NCBI GenBank assembly: GCA_964650945.1
Contig: CAZYXU010000031.1
Coordinates: forward strand, 1-30,005
Length of the DNA stretch: 30,005 nucleotides
Source: JAXGPF01 sp964650945
Lineage (GTDB): Bacteria > Verrucomicrobiota > Kiritimatiellia > JAAZAB01
Reading direction: 5' to 3'
This document shows positions 8,888 through 16,294 of this stretch, piece by piece (positions within the stretch are counted from its first letter, which is position 1; every line of letters begins with the position of its first letter). A model generated the notes under the pieces. That model made no database searches. It was not told where the DNA came from and saw only the letters and a list, made by a program, of their open reading frames with translations. The translations under genes and the position numbers were made by a program.

Positions 8888-10303
8888 ATGCTTAGATCAT
8901 TCATGTTGTTTTTGGTTTTTTGCGCGCTGACCGCGCCGGCGGCCGGCGCGTTTTCCGCGGATGACTTGGTTTATTTCCACGCGGGCTTTGACGCGAACAC
9001 GGAAGCCTGCCTGAACAACCCGCCGGCGGCGCCCGCGGTAAGCCAAGGCGCGCGCTTGGCGCCGGACGCCGGCAGTCCGGCGTCCGCCGGCACCCGGGTG
9101 GAGTATGACCTGGGCGCTGATTTTCCAGACCCATCCGGCTCGCTGGAATTGCGCCTGCGGCCGGAGGCCGCGCCGGCGGAGCCCGGTGAAATCATGCGCG
9201 TTCAAAGCCGCGCGGCCGGGAAGGATGGCTTTTCCATTGCGCTGGCTTATGCGCCCAACGGGCAACGCTGGTATTTCCAGGTTCAAGGCCGCGGCGGACA
9301 ATGCGAACTGGCCGCGTGGCATGGCGCCGTCAAACCCGGGCAGTGGAACCACCTGCTCCTGACGTGGGACCGGGCGGATGAACAAGCTTGCTCAATTTAC
9401 CTGAATGGCGAATGGTTGATGTCCCAGCCATTCACCGGGCGCATGGCCGGGCCGGCTGCCTTGGCCATCGCTCTCACCAACGATACGGCGGTCAAACTGG
9501 GCCCCCTGGCGATTTATCGGCGCGCGCTTTCCAAATCCCAGGCGCAATTGCTGGCCCAGCTTTCCACGCAGGCGGTTGATCGGATTGCCGGCTTGGCGGA
9601 GCAAATTCGGCAGGATGACCGGACGGCGGAGGAACGCCGCGCGCTGGTGGCGCGTCTGCAGGGGAAGGTTGGGCGTGTATATCACAACCGCGGCATGGTT
9701 GCCGGGACGGCGCCGATGCCGGAGGGAGTGCTGGCGGAAGGTATCCGCCCGGAAGACCTGGGCAAGATTGATCTGGCCCGTTTTGCCGTCATTTATTTTC
9801 CGCTGGGCCCGAATTTCCAGATTACGCCCGATCAATACCCGGCCATCCGGAAATTTGTCGAGGATGGCGGCGGTTACGTGGGAGACTGCCAGGGCGCGTA
9901 TTTTGCGGAAAAATTAAAAATTTTACCGATCACCTGTTACTACAACAACATCTGGGGATTGTACAAGATTATGCTCCGGCCGCATTTTGTCACCGAGCAC
10001 CGGCAAGAGGAGATCACCATGCATTTCGGCAACGGCCCGATCATGGTGGCGGGGGAGGGGTGCCAGGTGCTGGCAACCTACGCCATGACCTTGCCGGGCG
10101 GCTTCACGCCGGCGGCCATCATCGCCGGCAAGTATGGCAAAGGCACAGTCGTGATTTTCGGCGCGCATCCCACGGGGGAAAAGGTGGCGTTCAAGGGCAC
10201 CCGCGCGCATTTCAGCGGCAAATTACTGGGGACGGAAAGAATGTTGGTTAACGCGTTGCTCTTGGCCGCCGGGCTGGTGGATGACGAGGGAATGCCGCGG
10301 TAA
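8888..10303 (+). CDS. Secreted two-domain protein: LamG domain plus amidotransferase-like domain
   Basis: The protein is 471 aa, with GGAGAG just upstream of the ATG. Residues 1-22 form a signal peptide ending in AAGA. Residues about 27-225 are a LamG/ConA-like fold (SGSLELRLRP, KPGQWNHLLLTWD, IYLNGEW, GPLAIYRRALS). A helical linker (about 225-265) leads to a class I glutamine-amidotransferase-like domain (about 265-465). That domain has GDCQGAYFA, placing C334 in the nucleophile-elbow position, and a late strand IIAGKYGKGTVVIFGAHP. Similar domains occur in BPL_N/ThuA-like families. Whether the cysteine is catalytic in an exported protein is unknown, and the domain may be structural or sugar-binding. 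A 102-base spacer with no recognised signal separates it from the deacylase gene. Confidence 0.75.
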   Translation: MLRSFMLFLVFCALTAPAAGAFSADDLVYFHAGFDANTEACLNNPPAAPAVSQGARLAPDAGSPASAGTRVEYDLGADFPDPSGSLELRLRPEAAPAEPGEIMRVQSRAAGKDGFSIALAYAPNGQRWYFQVQGRGGQCELAAWHGAVKPGQWNHLLLTWDRADEQACSIYLNGEWLMSQPFTGRMAGPAALAIALTNDTAVKLGPLAIYRRALSKSQAQLLAQLSTQAVDRIAGLAEQIRQDDRTAEERRALVARLQGKVGRVYHNRGMVAGTAPMPEGVLAEGIRPEDLGKIDLARFAVIYFPLGPNFQITPDQYPAIRKFVEDGGGYVGDCQGAYFAEKLKILPITCYYNNIWGLYKIMLRPHFVTEHRQEEITMHFGNGPIMVAGEGCQVLATYAMTLPGGFTPAAIIAGKYGKGTVVIFGAHPTGEKVAFKGTRAHFSGKLLGTERMLVNALLLAAGLVDDEGMPR

Positions 10304-10325
10304 TTGCTTGTCCGCAAAATTGCTG

Positions 10326-10337
10326 GCAAGCGTTTGC
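10326..10337. promoter_or_regulatory. LacI-family-type operator palindrome upstream of the DUF4838 gene
   Basis: GCAAGCGTTTGC differs by one base from the perfect palindrome GCAAACGTTTGC, the classic form of LacI/PurR-type operators with a central CpG. It lies in non-coding DNA 48 bases before ATG 10386, with a possible -10 (GATAAT, 10365-10370) between them. A LacI-family regulator is encoded at 18697, and its own promoter carries a related site. Confidence 0.45.
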
Positions 10338-10385
10338 ACAAGATCGGTTTTCGATGTTGCATTTGATAATTTCCGAACCGCTGAA

Positions 10386-12320
10386 ATGGATGCCATCGCC
10401 ATGATTGCGGCCGGGGCGCCGGTATGCGCGGTGCGCTGCGCCAATCCCGCCGATCCGGTGCAGCGCTTCGCCCGGCGCGAATTGCTGCGTTACCTGCGGT
10501 TAATCGCCGGCGCACAAGCGCCCGCCCGCCCGCCGCACGCGGCAACGCAAGTGATCCTGGCGGCCGGCATGGATGCGGACGATGGATTCGAAATCCGCGC
10601 GGCGGCCGGCTTGCTCCGCCTAACCGGCAACAATCCCCGCAGCCTGCTGTTTGGCGTGTACGCTTTCCTGGAGCGTTATGGCCATTGCCGGTGGCCGCAT
10701 CCGGGCGAAGACATCGTGCCGCGCCTGGCGGAACTGCGCGTGACGCTGGCGCGGCCTTGGCGGGAAACCGCCGCCTTCCGGCATCGCAATCTTTATCCCG
10801 AAGGCGGCCGGTTTTCGCTTAAATGGATGCGGCAACTGGCGGATTGGGCGTCCAAAAACCGCGTGAGCGACTTGACCGTCAGTTTTTCCGCCTGGGCCAG
10901 ATACCGGCGGGGGCTGTCCCCGGAAATTGCCCGGCGCGGGCTGGCGCTGAACCTGAGCGGGCATTGTCTCTCCGCCTTCGTTCCCCGCGAAACGTTCCAG
11001 ACCCATCCGGATTGGTTTGCGCTGGCCGGCGGCCGCCGGATGGAGCACGGCCAATACTGTTTTTCATCGCCGGCGTTCCGCCGCGCCCTCCAGGGCGCCA
11101 TGCTGCGCTTTCTGGAATCCGAGCCGCTGGTGTGCCGGATATCGGTCTGGGCCAACGACAATGCGTTCAAGTGCGAATGCCCGGCTTGCCGGCGGGCGGG
11201 ATTTCTCGGGTCGTTTTCCGGATGCATCAACGAAATCGCCCGCGCCTGCCGCCGGCGTTTTCCCGGCCTGGTCGTTGATTTCCTCGCGTATAATGCCGCC
11301 CTGCACAATTCCATGCTGGCGCCGCGCGGCCGGCTGGCGCTGTCGGATTGCTCCGTGGAATTCGCGTATTGGGGGCGCGATTACCGCCGCGCCGTCGGTG
11401 CGCCGGGCCGGCCGCCGGCCGATGTCCAGGCCGAACGGCACCTGCGCCAATGGCGCCGGCGCGTCCGCAATAACCTGTACGTGCTGGAATATTATACCGA
11501 CTTGTGGATGCATACCCACCTGGCGGCGCCGTTGCCCGGGGTCATTGCCCGGGATTGCCGGCAGTATGCCAAAATCGGCGTGGACGACATTGGAACGCTC
11601 TTGGTGCTTTGCCCGGATAACCTGAACGAGCGCGCCGGCGCCGCGGACCGGCTGGCGCCTAAGGTTTACCTGAACTTGTTTTGCTTTGCCGCCTGCGCCT
11701 GGGATCCGCAATCGGCGCCCCGGTCCCTGCTGAAGGATTACTGCCGGGCGCGGTTCGGCCCGGCCGGCCCGCTGGGCCTGAAATATATTTCACAAATGGA
11801 AAAAACGCTGGCGGGCATCACGGCCTTCAACCGGGAGTTATTCCGGCTGCGGTTCGTGGATATCTGGACGCGGGATAAAACGCCGCGCCAGGGCGGGGTG
11901 AAGTTCGTTCCGGTGGATTGGACGCCGGATGCGGCGTGGACCGCCGTTGACCGCCGGCGTTGCGCGGTTTGCCGGCGGATGCTGGACGAATTGCAGGAGT
12001 GTGAGCGCCGGACCGGCTGGCATCCGCGCGGGACTGACCGGCGGCAGCGCGCCAACCTGGAGGAATTGCGCGCGCGCTGGCAGTCAGTCCGCGCACGCCT
12101 GACAGGGCTGCATTGGCAGTTGCAGGCGCAGCAGGCCCTGCGGGCCGGGCGCGGTGCGTTGGCACGTGAACTTTTAACGCGGGCCTTGAGTCTGGGCGGC
12201 GCTCTATCGGGCGCCGAGCGGCGGTATTGCCGGCGCTGGCGGCAATCTTTGATTAGCGCTGCTCCGGCAGCCGCTGCGCGAGGAACGCCAGCCGGTATTC
12301 CCGCGGAGTCTGCCCGGTAA
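10386..12320 (+). CDS. DUF4838-type glycosidase-like protein, cytoplasmic
   Basis: The protein is 644 aa from ATG 10386. The in-frame ATG at 10281 would overlap the previous gene by 23 bases and give an unlikely N-terminus (MTRECRGNCLSAK), so the later start is preferred; neither has a good ribosome binding site. Residues about 1-110 resemble the small N-terminal domain preceding GH20/GH67-like barrels (RFARRELLRYLRL, LLFGVYAFLERYG). Residues about 130-420 contain the DUF4838 pattern: HPDWFAL, CFSSPAFRRAL and VWANDNAFKCECPACR (W255 to C268). No experimentally defined reaction is known to me for this family; a glycoside hydrolase role is inferred from fold and context. The C-terminal 200 residues are Arg-rich and helical. 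There is no signal peptide. The 3' end overlaps the convergent AraC gene by 68 bases. Confidence 0.75.
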   Translation: MDAIAMIAAGAPVCAVRCANPADPVQRFARRELLRYLRLIAGAQAPARPPHAATQVILAAGMDADDGFEIRAAAGLLRLTGNNPRSLLFGVYAFLERYGHCRWPHPGEDIVPRLAELRVTLARPWRETAAFRHRNLYPEGGRFSLKWMRQLADWASKNRVSDLTVSFSAWARYRRGLSPEIARRGLALNLSGHCLSAFVPRETFQTHPDWFALAGGRRMEHGQYCFSSPAFRRALQGAMLRFLESEPLVCRISVWANDNAFKCECPACRRAGFLGSFSGCINEIARACRRRFPGLVVDFLAYNAALHNSMLAPRGRLALSDCSVEFAYWGRDYRRAVGAPGRPPADVQAERHLRQWRRRVRNNLYVLEYYTDLWMHTHLAAPLPGVIARDCRQYAKIGVDDIGTLLVLCPDNLNERAGAADRLAPKVYLNLFCFAACAWDPQSAPRSLLKDYCRARFGPAGPLGLKYISQMEKTLAGITAFNRELFRLRFVDIWTRDKTPRQGGVKFVPVDWTPDAAWTAVDRRRCAVCRRMLDELQECERRTGWHPRGTDRRQRANLEELRARWQSVRARLTGLHWQLQAQQALRAGRGALARELLTRALSLGGALSGAERRYCRRWRQSLISAAPAAAARGTPAGIPAESAR

Positions 12321-13209
12321 GCTGCCGGAAGACGCGATGAAAGTAATAGACATCGGCAAACCCGCACGCGGCGGCAATCTCCTTCAGACGCAGGTTGCCT
12401 TGTCTCAGCAGGCGCGCAGCGCGATGAATGCGCCGCTGTTGCATGAAAAGTCGCGGACTGATACCGATACCCACACGGAATAGCTGGCGCAGATAAACCG
12501 TGCTGACGCCGGCCTGTTGTGCGAGGTCGTTGACCCCCAGCGCCGGATTGCCCAATTCGCGCTCAATCAAGGCGAAAATCGGCAGCAGGCGCGCGGTTTC
12601 AACACGGTAGCATCCGGCGCCCGGCAATTTCACGCGCGCGCTGAAACAGCGCAGCAGTTCCGTCATGATCACATGCAGTCCCGCGCGCATCCTGCCTTGC
12701 CAACCGGGCGGCTGCAGGGCAAACTCACGCGCCAGGTCATGGAAGGCCGGATACATCGGCGCGCGCGGTTGCCTGCGGAAGATGCCCGCGAAGGCCAGGG
12801 TATCCATCAACTCGACGGCGCCGAGCAGGATGCAATAGGCGTGCACGATAATCAGGCGCATGCCGCGTCCGCCAGCGGGCTGGATACCGTGGGGCACGTT
12901 GCGGGGAATGAGCAGCAAATCGCCGGCGTAAATATTTTCGGGCGCGGCGTCCCCGCCCACCCAGGCCGTACCGCGCCCGGCGCCGATGCAGATGAGCAGC
13001 GGATCGGCAAACTGTTTGCCGTTGCGCCGCCAACCGGCGGGGCAAACCCATTCGGTCGCGGATACGGGTTCGATTGTCATTCCATCCAGGTGTTCGCGCA
13101 GGAATTGTCCGGCGGCGGCGGGTATGGCTGGATATTCGGCAAAGTCGGACGGTTGGTTCGGCATGGCCCTGGTTGGGGGCGCCGGATGGTTTGGATCAGA
13201 GGATTGCAT
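12253..13209 (-). CDS. AraC-family transcriptional regulator
   Basis: The protein is 318 aa starting MQSSDPNHPAP. A second in-frame Met (MPNQPSDF) 15 codons on is an alternative start. Residues about 60-140 are a cupin-like sugar-sensing domain (IYAGDLLLIPRNVPHGIQP, typical of AraC_binding). Residues about 215-312 are the double helix-turn-helix: VNDLAQQAGVSTVYLRQLFR for the first and LKEIAAACGFADVYYFHRVF for the second, followed by the family ending TGQTPREYR. It lies head-to-head with the three-gene operon starting at 13320, and its promoter abuts theirs, the usual arrangement for AraC regulators controlling a neighbouring sugar operon and themselves. Its 3' end overlaps the DUF4838 gene on the other strand, with no visible terminator between them. 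Confidence 0.9.
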   Translation of the reverse strand: MQSSDPNHPAPPTRAMPNQPSDFAEYPAIPAAAGQFLREHLDGMTIEPVSATEWVCPAGWRRNGKQFADPLLICIGAGRGTAWVGGDAAPENIYAGDLLLIPRNVPHGIQPAGGRGMRLIIVHAYCILLGAVELMDTLAFAGIFRRQPRAPMYPAFHDLAREFALQPPGWQGRMRAGLHVIMTELLRCFSARVKLPGAGCYRVETARLLPIFALIERELGNPALGVNDLAQQAGVSTVYLRQLFRVGIGISPRLFMQQRRIHRAARLLRQGNLRLKEIAAACGFADVYYFHRVFRQLTGQTPREYRLAFLAQRLPEQR

Positions 13210-13238
13210 AGCGCATGTCGTCTTTCTTGGAGTTTCGA

Positions 13239-13267
13239 TTAATACAATAAATCCAGCTTTCTGTCCA
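13239..13267 (-). promoter_or_regulatory. Predicted promoter of the AraC gene
   Basis: On the minus strand, TGGACA (complement of 13262-13267) and TATTAA (complement of 13239-13244) are separated by exactly 17 bases, matching the sigma-70 consensus at 5/6 and 4/6 positions. The predicted start near 13232 lies about 23 bases before ATG 13209. Confidence 0.55.
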
Positions 13268-13296
13268 TTGTGAATATTCCGCCGGATTTGTATCCT
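13268..13296 (+). promoter_or_regulatory. Predicted promoter of the barrel/PL22/GH105 operon
   Basis: TTGTGA (13268-13273) and TATCCT (13291-13296) are separated by 17 bases, each matching the sigma-70 consensus at 4/6. It is weaker than the divergent promoter, as expected for an activator-dependent operon. Its -35 abuts the -35 of the AraC promoter. AGGGAG (13309-13314) lies 5 bases before ATG 13320. Confidence 0.45.
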
Positions 13297-13319
13297 GTCC
13301 GCATAAACAGGGAGATCAT

Positions 13320-15179
13320 ATGAATGCGCCTTTTGAAAAGTTAATCGTCCGCAGTCCATTTGTTGATGAATATGACCGCTATGCCGATCTGGCCGGGCGT
13401 TGTGCCGCGGCCGGGGTAACGCATCTGACCTTCACGGAAATCGAGCGCTCGCTATGGGAAATTGACGATCCAGCGGACCCCTATCTGCACTGGTCGGTAG
13501 TGCATACCAGCCTGTTTAAAATATTTCCGCCGGCCTTGTTGCAGGATTGGGTGCCGGAAGATTACGCCGCGCGCGCGCGGGAATCGATCGCCCGCCGGGC
13601 CGCGCTCCTGAAGGGCGCCGGATTGAAGGGGGCGGTGTTTCTGTACGATCCCATGTACTGGCCGGAACGGGTTTTTCAGCGCCATCCGGAATTGCGGGGT
13701 CCCCGGGTTGATCAACCCCTGATCTGCAAACATCCCCGTTACGCGCCATGCGTCGATCGCTCGGAAGTCCTGGCAATGTATCGGGAGGGTTTTAAAAACC
13801 TTGCGGAACTCGCCCAGGGATCGCTGGATGTGGTCATCATCCGTACCAACGACAGCGCTACCGGATTCTGCTGGAGCCGGCTGTACAACGGACCAAACGG
13901 TCCGCTGCATTGCTGCAAGATTCATATCTTCGACCGCCTGCGCCGCTTCCTTGAGGCCGCCCGCGCCGGGGCGTCACAGGCCGTGGAGTTTTACATCCAG
14001 GGCGCGCGTTTCACCGGCGGCGGCGCGCCGGAGCGTGCATGTTTTTTAAATCATATGCCCGAAGGTTGCGGCGATTATATCCACGGCGCCGGCAACGCCG
14101 CCGGCGGGCGGACCGTGGCGGGCCAGCCGACGGAAGCCACGTTGTTTCCCGTGCGGGGGTTGCCGAATCCGGCGGAAATCCTGGACAAGTTAAGCGCGGC
14201 TTTTGCCGGCGGCATTCAACAGCCGGTGTTTTTCACGCGGCCGACCATGTATGGCAACAATTGGGAGGGGGAGTCCGTCATCACGGATGTTATCGCTGCA
14301 TTCAATTGCGCGCCCGGCACCGGGCCGGTGGCCCTGGTGCGGCTGGCCGCCGGGGTGGCTGAACGGCGTTATGGCGCGGAAGTCTCCGAGGATGTAGTGG
14401 CCGCCTGGTGGCATCTGCGCGCGGCGGGCAAAGCGCTGGCCCGGATCAGCCCGGACCTGGGAGTGATCTTCATGGGCTCGCTGGGGCAAAGGCGCCTGAC
14501 CCGGCCGTTTGTGGTCTTCCCGGAACGCCTGTCGCCGGAAGAACGCGCCGATTACGAGCCGTTTATATTCAGCGTGGATAAAAATCCGCCGCGGATTGAT
14601 CTGCTGGATGACCAGACGACCCGCCTGGTTGAGGATGAAGAACATCTGGCCCGGTATAACAAGGATTTTGCGGAAGCCGTCCGGGAATATGACGCGGCCT
14701 TTAACAGTTTCAAAAAAGCCGACGCCTGCTGTCCGCATGCCGATTTCCAGGCGGCCATGACGGGACAGGAAATCCTGCAATGCTTGTTGCGCAATGTTCA
14801 GAATAGCGTTAACTTCCAGGTGCGGCTGGATGGGTTGCGCCAAATCCTGGGGCGTGAATCATCCCGTGTTCCTATGCGGGCAACGGATCATTATCGGCGG
14901 TCGGAATCAACATTACTCGAAGAATTGCGGCAGCGGCGCGCGGAATTGCTCGGCATTATGCGCGACGAAATTGATAATTGCCGCGCCCTGGCCGATCTGG
15001 TCGACCGGCATCCTGACGCCATGGTCATGGCGGCCGAGCCGGCGGAGGAAACCCCGTTCATGCTGGGGCCCGGCGTGGCGGCGGCATTGCGGCGCAAGGC
15101 GGATACCATGCAGCGCCATATGCTGGAGTTGGATGAATTTACCGGCTGGCGTCGAACCGCCGGATTGGAAGAACAATGA
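13320..15179 (+). CDS. Cytoplasmic TIM-barrel-like protein of unknown function, probable glycoside hydrolase relative
   Basis: The protein is 619 aa with no signal peptide. I do not recognise a named family. The N-terminal half reads like a glycosidase barrel: GVTHLTFTEIERSLWEI, an alpha/beta pattern with KGAGLKGAVFLYDPMYWPE, then a strand DVVIIRTNDSATGFCW followed by LYNGPNGPLHC. That strand sits where GH20 and DUF4838 proteins have their active-site strand followed by cysteines, so this may be a distant relative. The later strands GGIQQPVFFTRPTMYGNNWE and DLGVIFMGSLGQ fit a barrel. Residues about 440-610 are mainly helical and charged. It is the first gene of an operon whose other members are PL22-like and GH105-like, so a role in processing imported uronate-containing oligosaccharides is inferred. 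Its stop overlaps the next start (ATGA). Confidence 0.6.
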   Translation: MNAPFEKLIVRSPFVDEYDRYADLAGRCAAAGVTHLTFTEIERSLWEIDDPADPYLHWSVVHTSLFKIFPPALLQDWVPEDYAARARESIARRAALLKGAGLKGAVFLYDPMYWPERVFQRHPELRGPRVDQPLICKHPRYAPCVDRSEVLAMYREGFKNLAELAQGSLDVVIIRTNDSATGFCWSRLYNGPNGPLHCCKIHIFDRLRRFLEAARAGASQAVEFYIQGARFTGGGAPERACFLNHMPEGCGDYIHGAGNAAGGRTVAGQPTEATLFPVRGLPNPAEILDKLSAAFAGGIQQPVFFTRPTMYGNNWEGESVITDVIAAFNCAPGTGPVALVRLAAGVAERRYGAEVSEDVVAAWWHLRAAGKALARISPDLGVIFMGSLGQRRLTRPFVVFPERLSPEERADYEPFIFSVDKNPPRIDLLDDQTTRLVEDEEHLARYNKDFAEAVREYDAAFNSFKKADACCPHADFQAAMTGQEILQCLLRNVQNSVNFQVRLDGLRQILGRESSRVPMRATDHYRRSESTLLEELRQRRAELLGIMRDEIDNCRALADLVDRHPDAMVMAAEPAEETPFMLGPGVAAALRRKADTMQRHMLELDEFTGWRRTAGLEEQ

Positions 15180-16294
15180 ATGCGAAATTGCTGGCGCCGG
15201 CGGACAATTTCCACCGGGTACACACTTATTTCAAGGGATCGCCCTGCCATCCGGACGGCCGGCGGATGCTATACCTGAAGTTCCAGAATCTGCGCGCGCC
15301 GGCCGCCGTCTGCCTCCTGGATCGCGAGTCCGGGCGGGAAACCGCCATCGGCGCCAGCCGGCATTTCAATTATCATAGTGGAGCATCCCAATATTTCTGC
15401 GCCGGCGGCGCCAAGGTTATTTACCAGTCCCGTCGGGATCGTCTGGCGGTGTATGACCTGCGTTCCGGCAAAACCCGCGATTATGCGGGCCGGCTGTGTC
15501 CTTATGCCGGCAACTTGCATGAGTATTTTGTGGAAATTGACGCGGACTTCCCCCGGCAACGGCAGGGACGGATGGGCATCTACCTGCGCCGGATTGACGG
15601 TACGGGTAAAAGATGTCTGGCCACGGTGGACGACTTGCTGGCCGCCCATCCGCGCGGCAACATGCTCCGGCTCGCGCGCTTGCGGTTCAGGCTGGGAGCC
15701 GAAATCAGCCCCGACCAGCGCCGGGTGATTCTTTTCCTGGTCACCCGCGACGGATCGCTGGTGCGCGATTACTATACCTGCGATATGCAAGGCGGCAACC
15801 TGGAATTTCACGGCAACCTGGGCGGACACATCATGTGGCATCCGGATAGCCGCCGCATCCTGGCATTTGCCGTGTCCTGGAGCACGATCATGGGGGAGTT
15901 TCCAAGGCGCGCGGGCGCGCCGCGCGGATACTATGGACGGCTGGCCGAATACGATACGTGTACGCGCAAAATGCGCGTCCTGTCGCCGTTCCCGATCCGC
16001 GGCGGCTGCCATGTGTCGCCGGCGCCGGACGGCAATCTGGTCGCGCTGGACGAGATTCAGCCGGATGCGGCCTCCATCCTGATGTTCAACTATGCAACCG
16101 GCAAAATAACGCGGCTATGCCGGCAGGATTATCGGGCGCCTTTGGAAAAGACGTCGGCATCGCGCTCGGCCAAGCAATATGACATCAATCCCCATCCGGT
16201 ATTCGATCCCGGCAGCCGCCGGATCGTGTTCAATGCCTGTCCGGACCGCCGGGTGGGGTTATATGAATGCGAAATTGGAGGAACTGGAACATGA
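15176..16294 (+). CDS. PL22-like beta-propeller (oligogalacturonate lyase relative)
   Basis: The protein is 372 aa, close to the usual PL22 length, with no signal peptide. It overlaps the upstream stop by ATGA and has GGAAGA ahead of it. Repeated propeller blades of the PD40 type are visible: SPCHPDGRRMLYLKF near residue 22, HIMWHPDSRRILAFA from H218, HVSPAPDGNLVALDE from H279 and NPHPVFDPGSRRIVFNA from N338. PL22 enzymes cleave short oligogalacturonates, and their Mn2+ is held by three His and one Gln, with a QxxHxH cluster in the last blades. Here the corresponding stretch reads QYDINPHP (Q334, N338, H340), so one His appears replaced by Asn and the Gln is shifted by one. It may be an active variant with altered metal binding or substrate, or an inactive relative. 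Confidence 0.65.
   Translation: MNAKLLAPADNFHRVHTYFKGSPCHPDGRRMLYLKFQNLRAPAAVCLLDRESGRETAIGASRHFNYHSGASQYFCAGGAKVIYQSRRDRLAVYDLRSGKTRDYAGRLCPYAGNLHEYFVEIDADFPRQRQGRMGIYLRRIDGTGKRCLATVDDLLAAHPRGNMLRLARLRFRLGAEISPDQRRVILFLVTRDGSLVRDYYTCDMQGGNLEFHGNLGGHIMWHPDSRRILAFAVSWSTIMGEFPRRAGAPRGYYGRLAEYDTCTRKMRVLSPFPIRGGCHVSPAPDGNLVALDEIQPDAASILMFNYATGKITRLCRQDYRAPLEKTSASRSAKQYDINPHPVFDPGSRRIVFNACPDRRVGLYECEIGGTGT

Noticed and set aside
13299..13314. Shared CCGCATAAACA sequence just upstream of the ribosome binding sites at 13309 and 28271
   Set aside because: An 11-base match between two places in 30 kb is expected by chance many times over.
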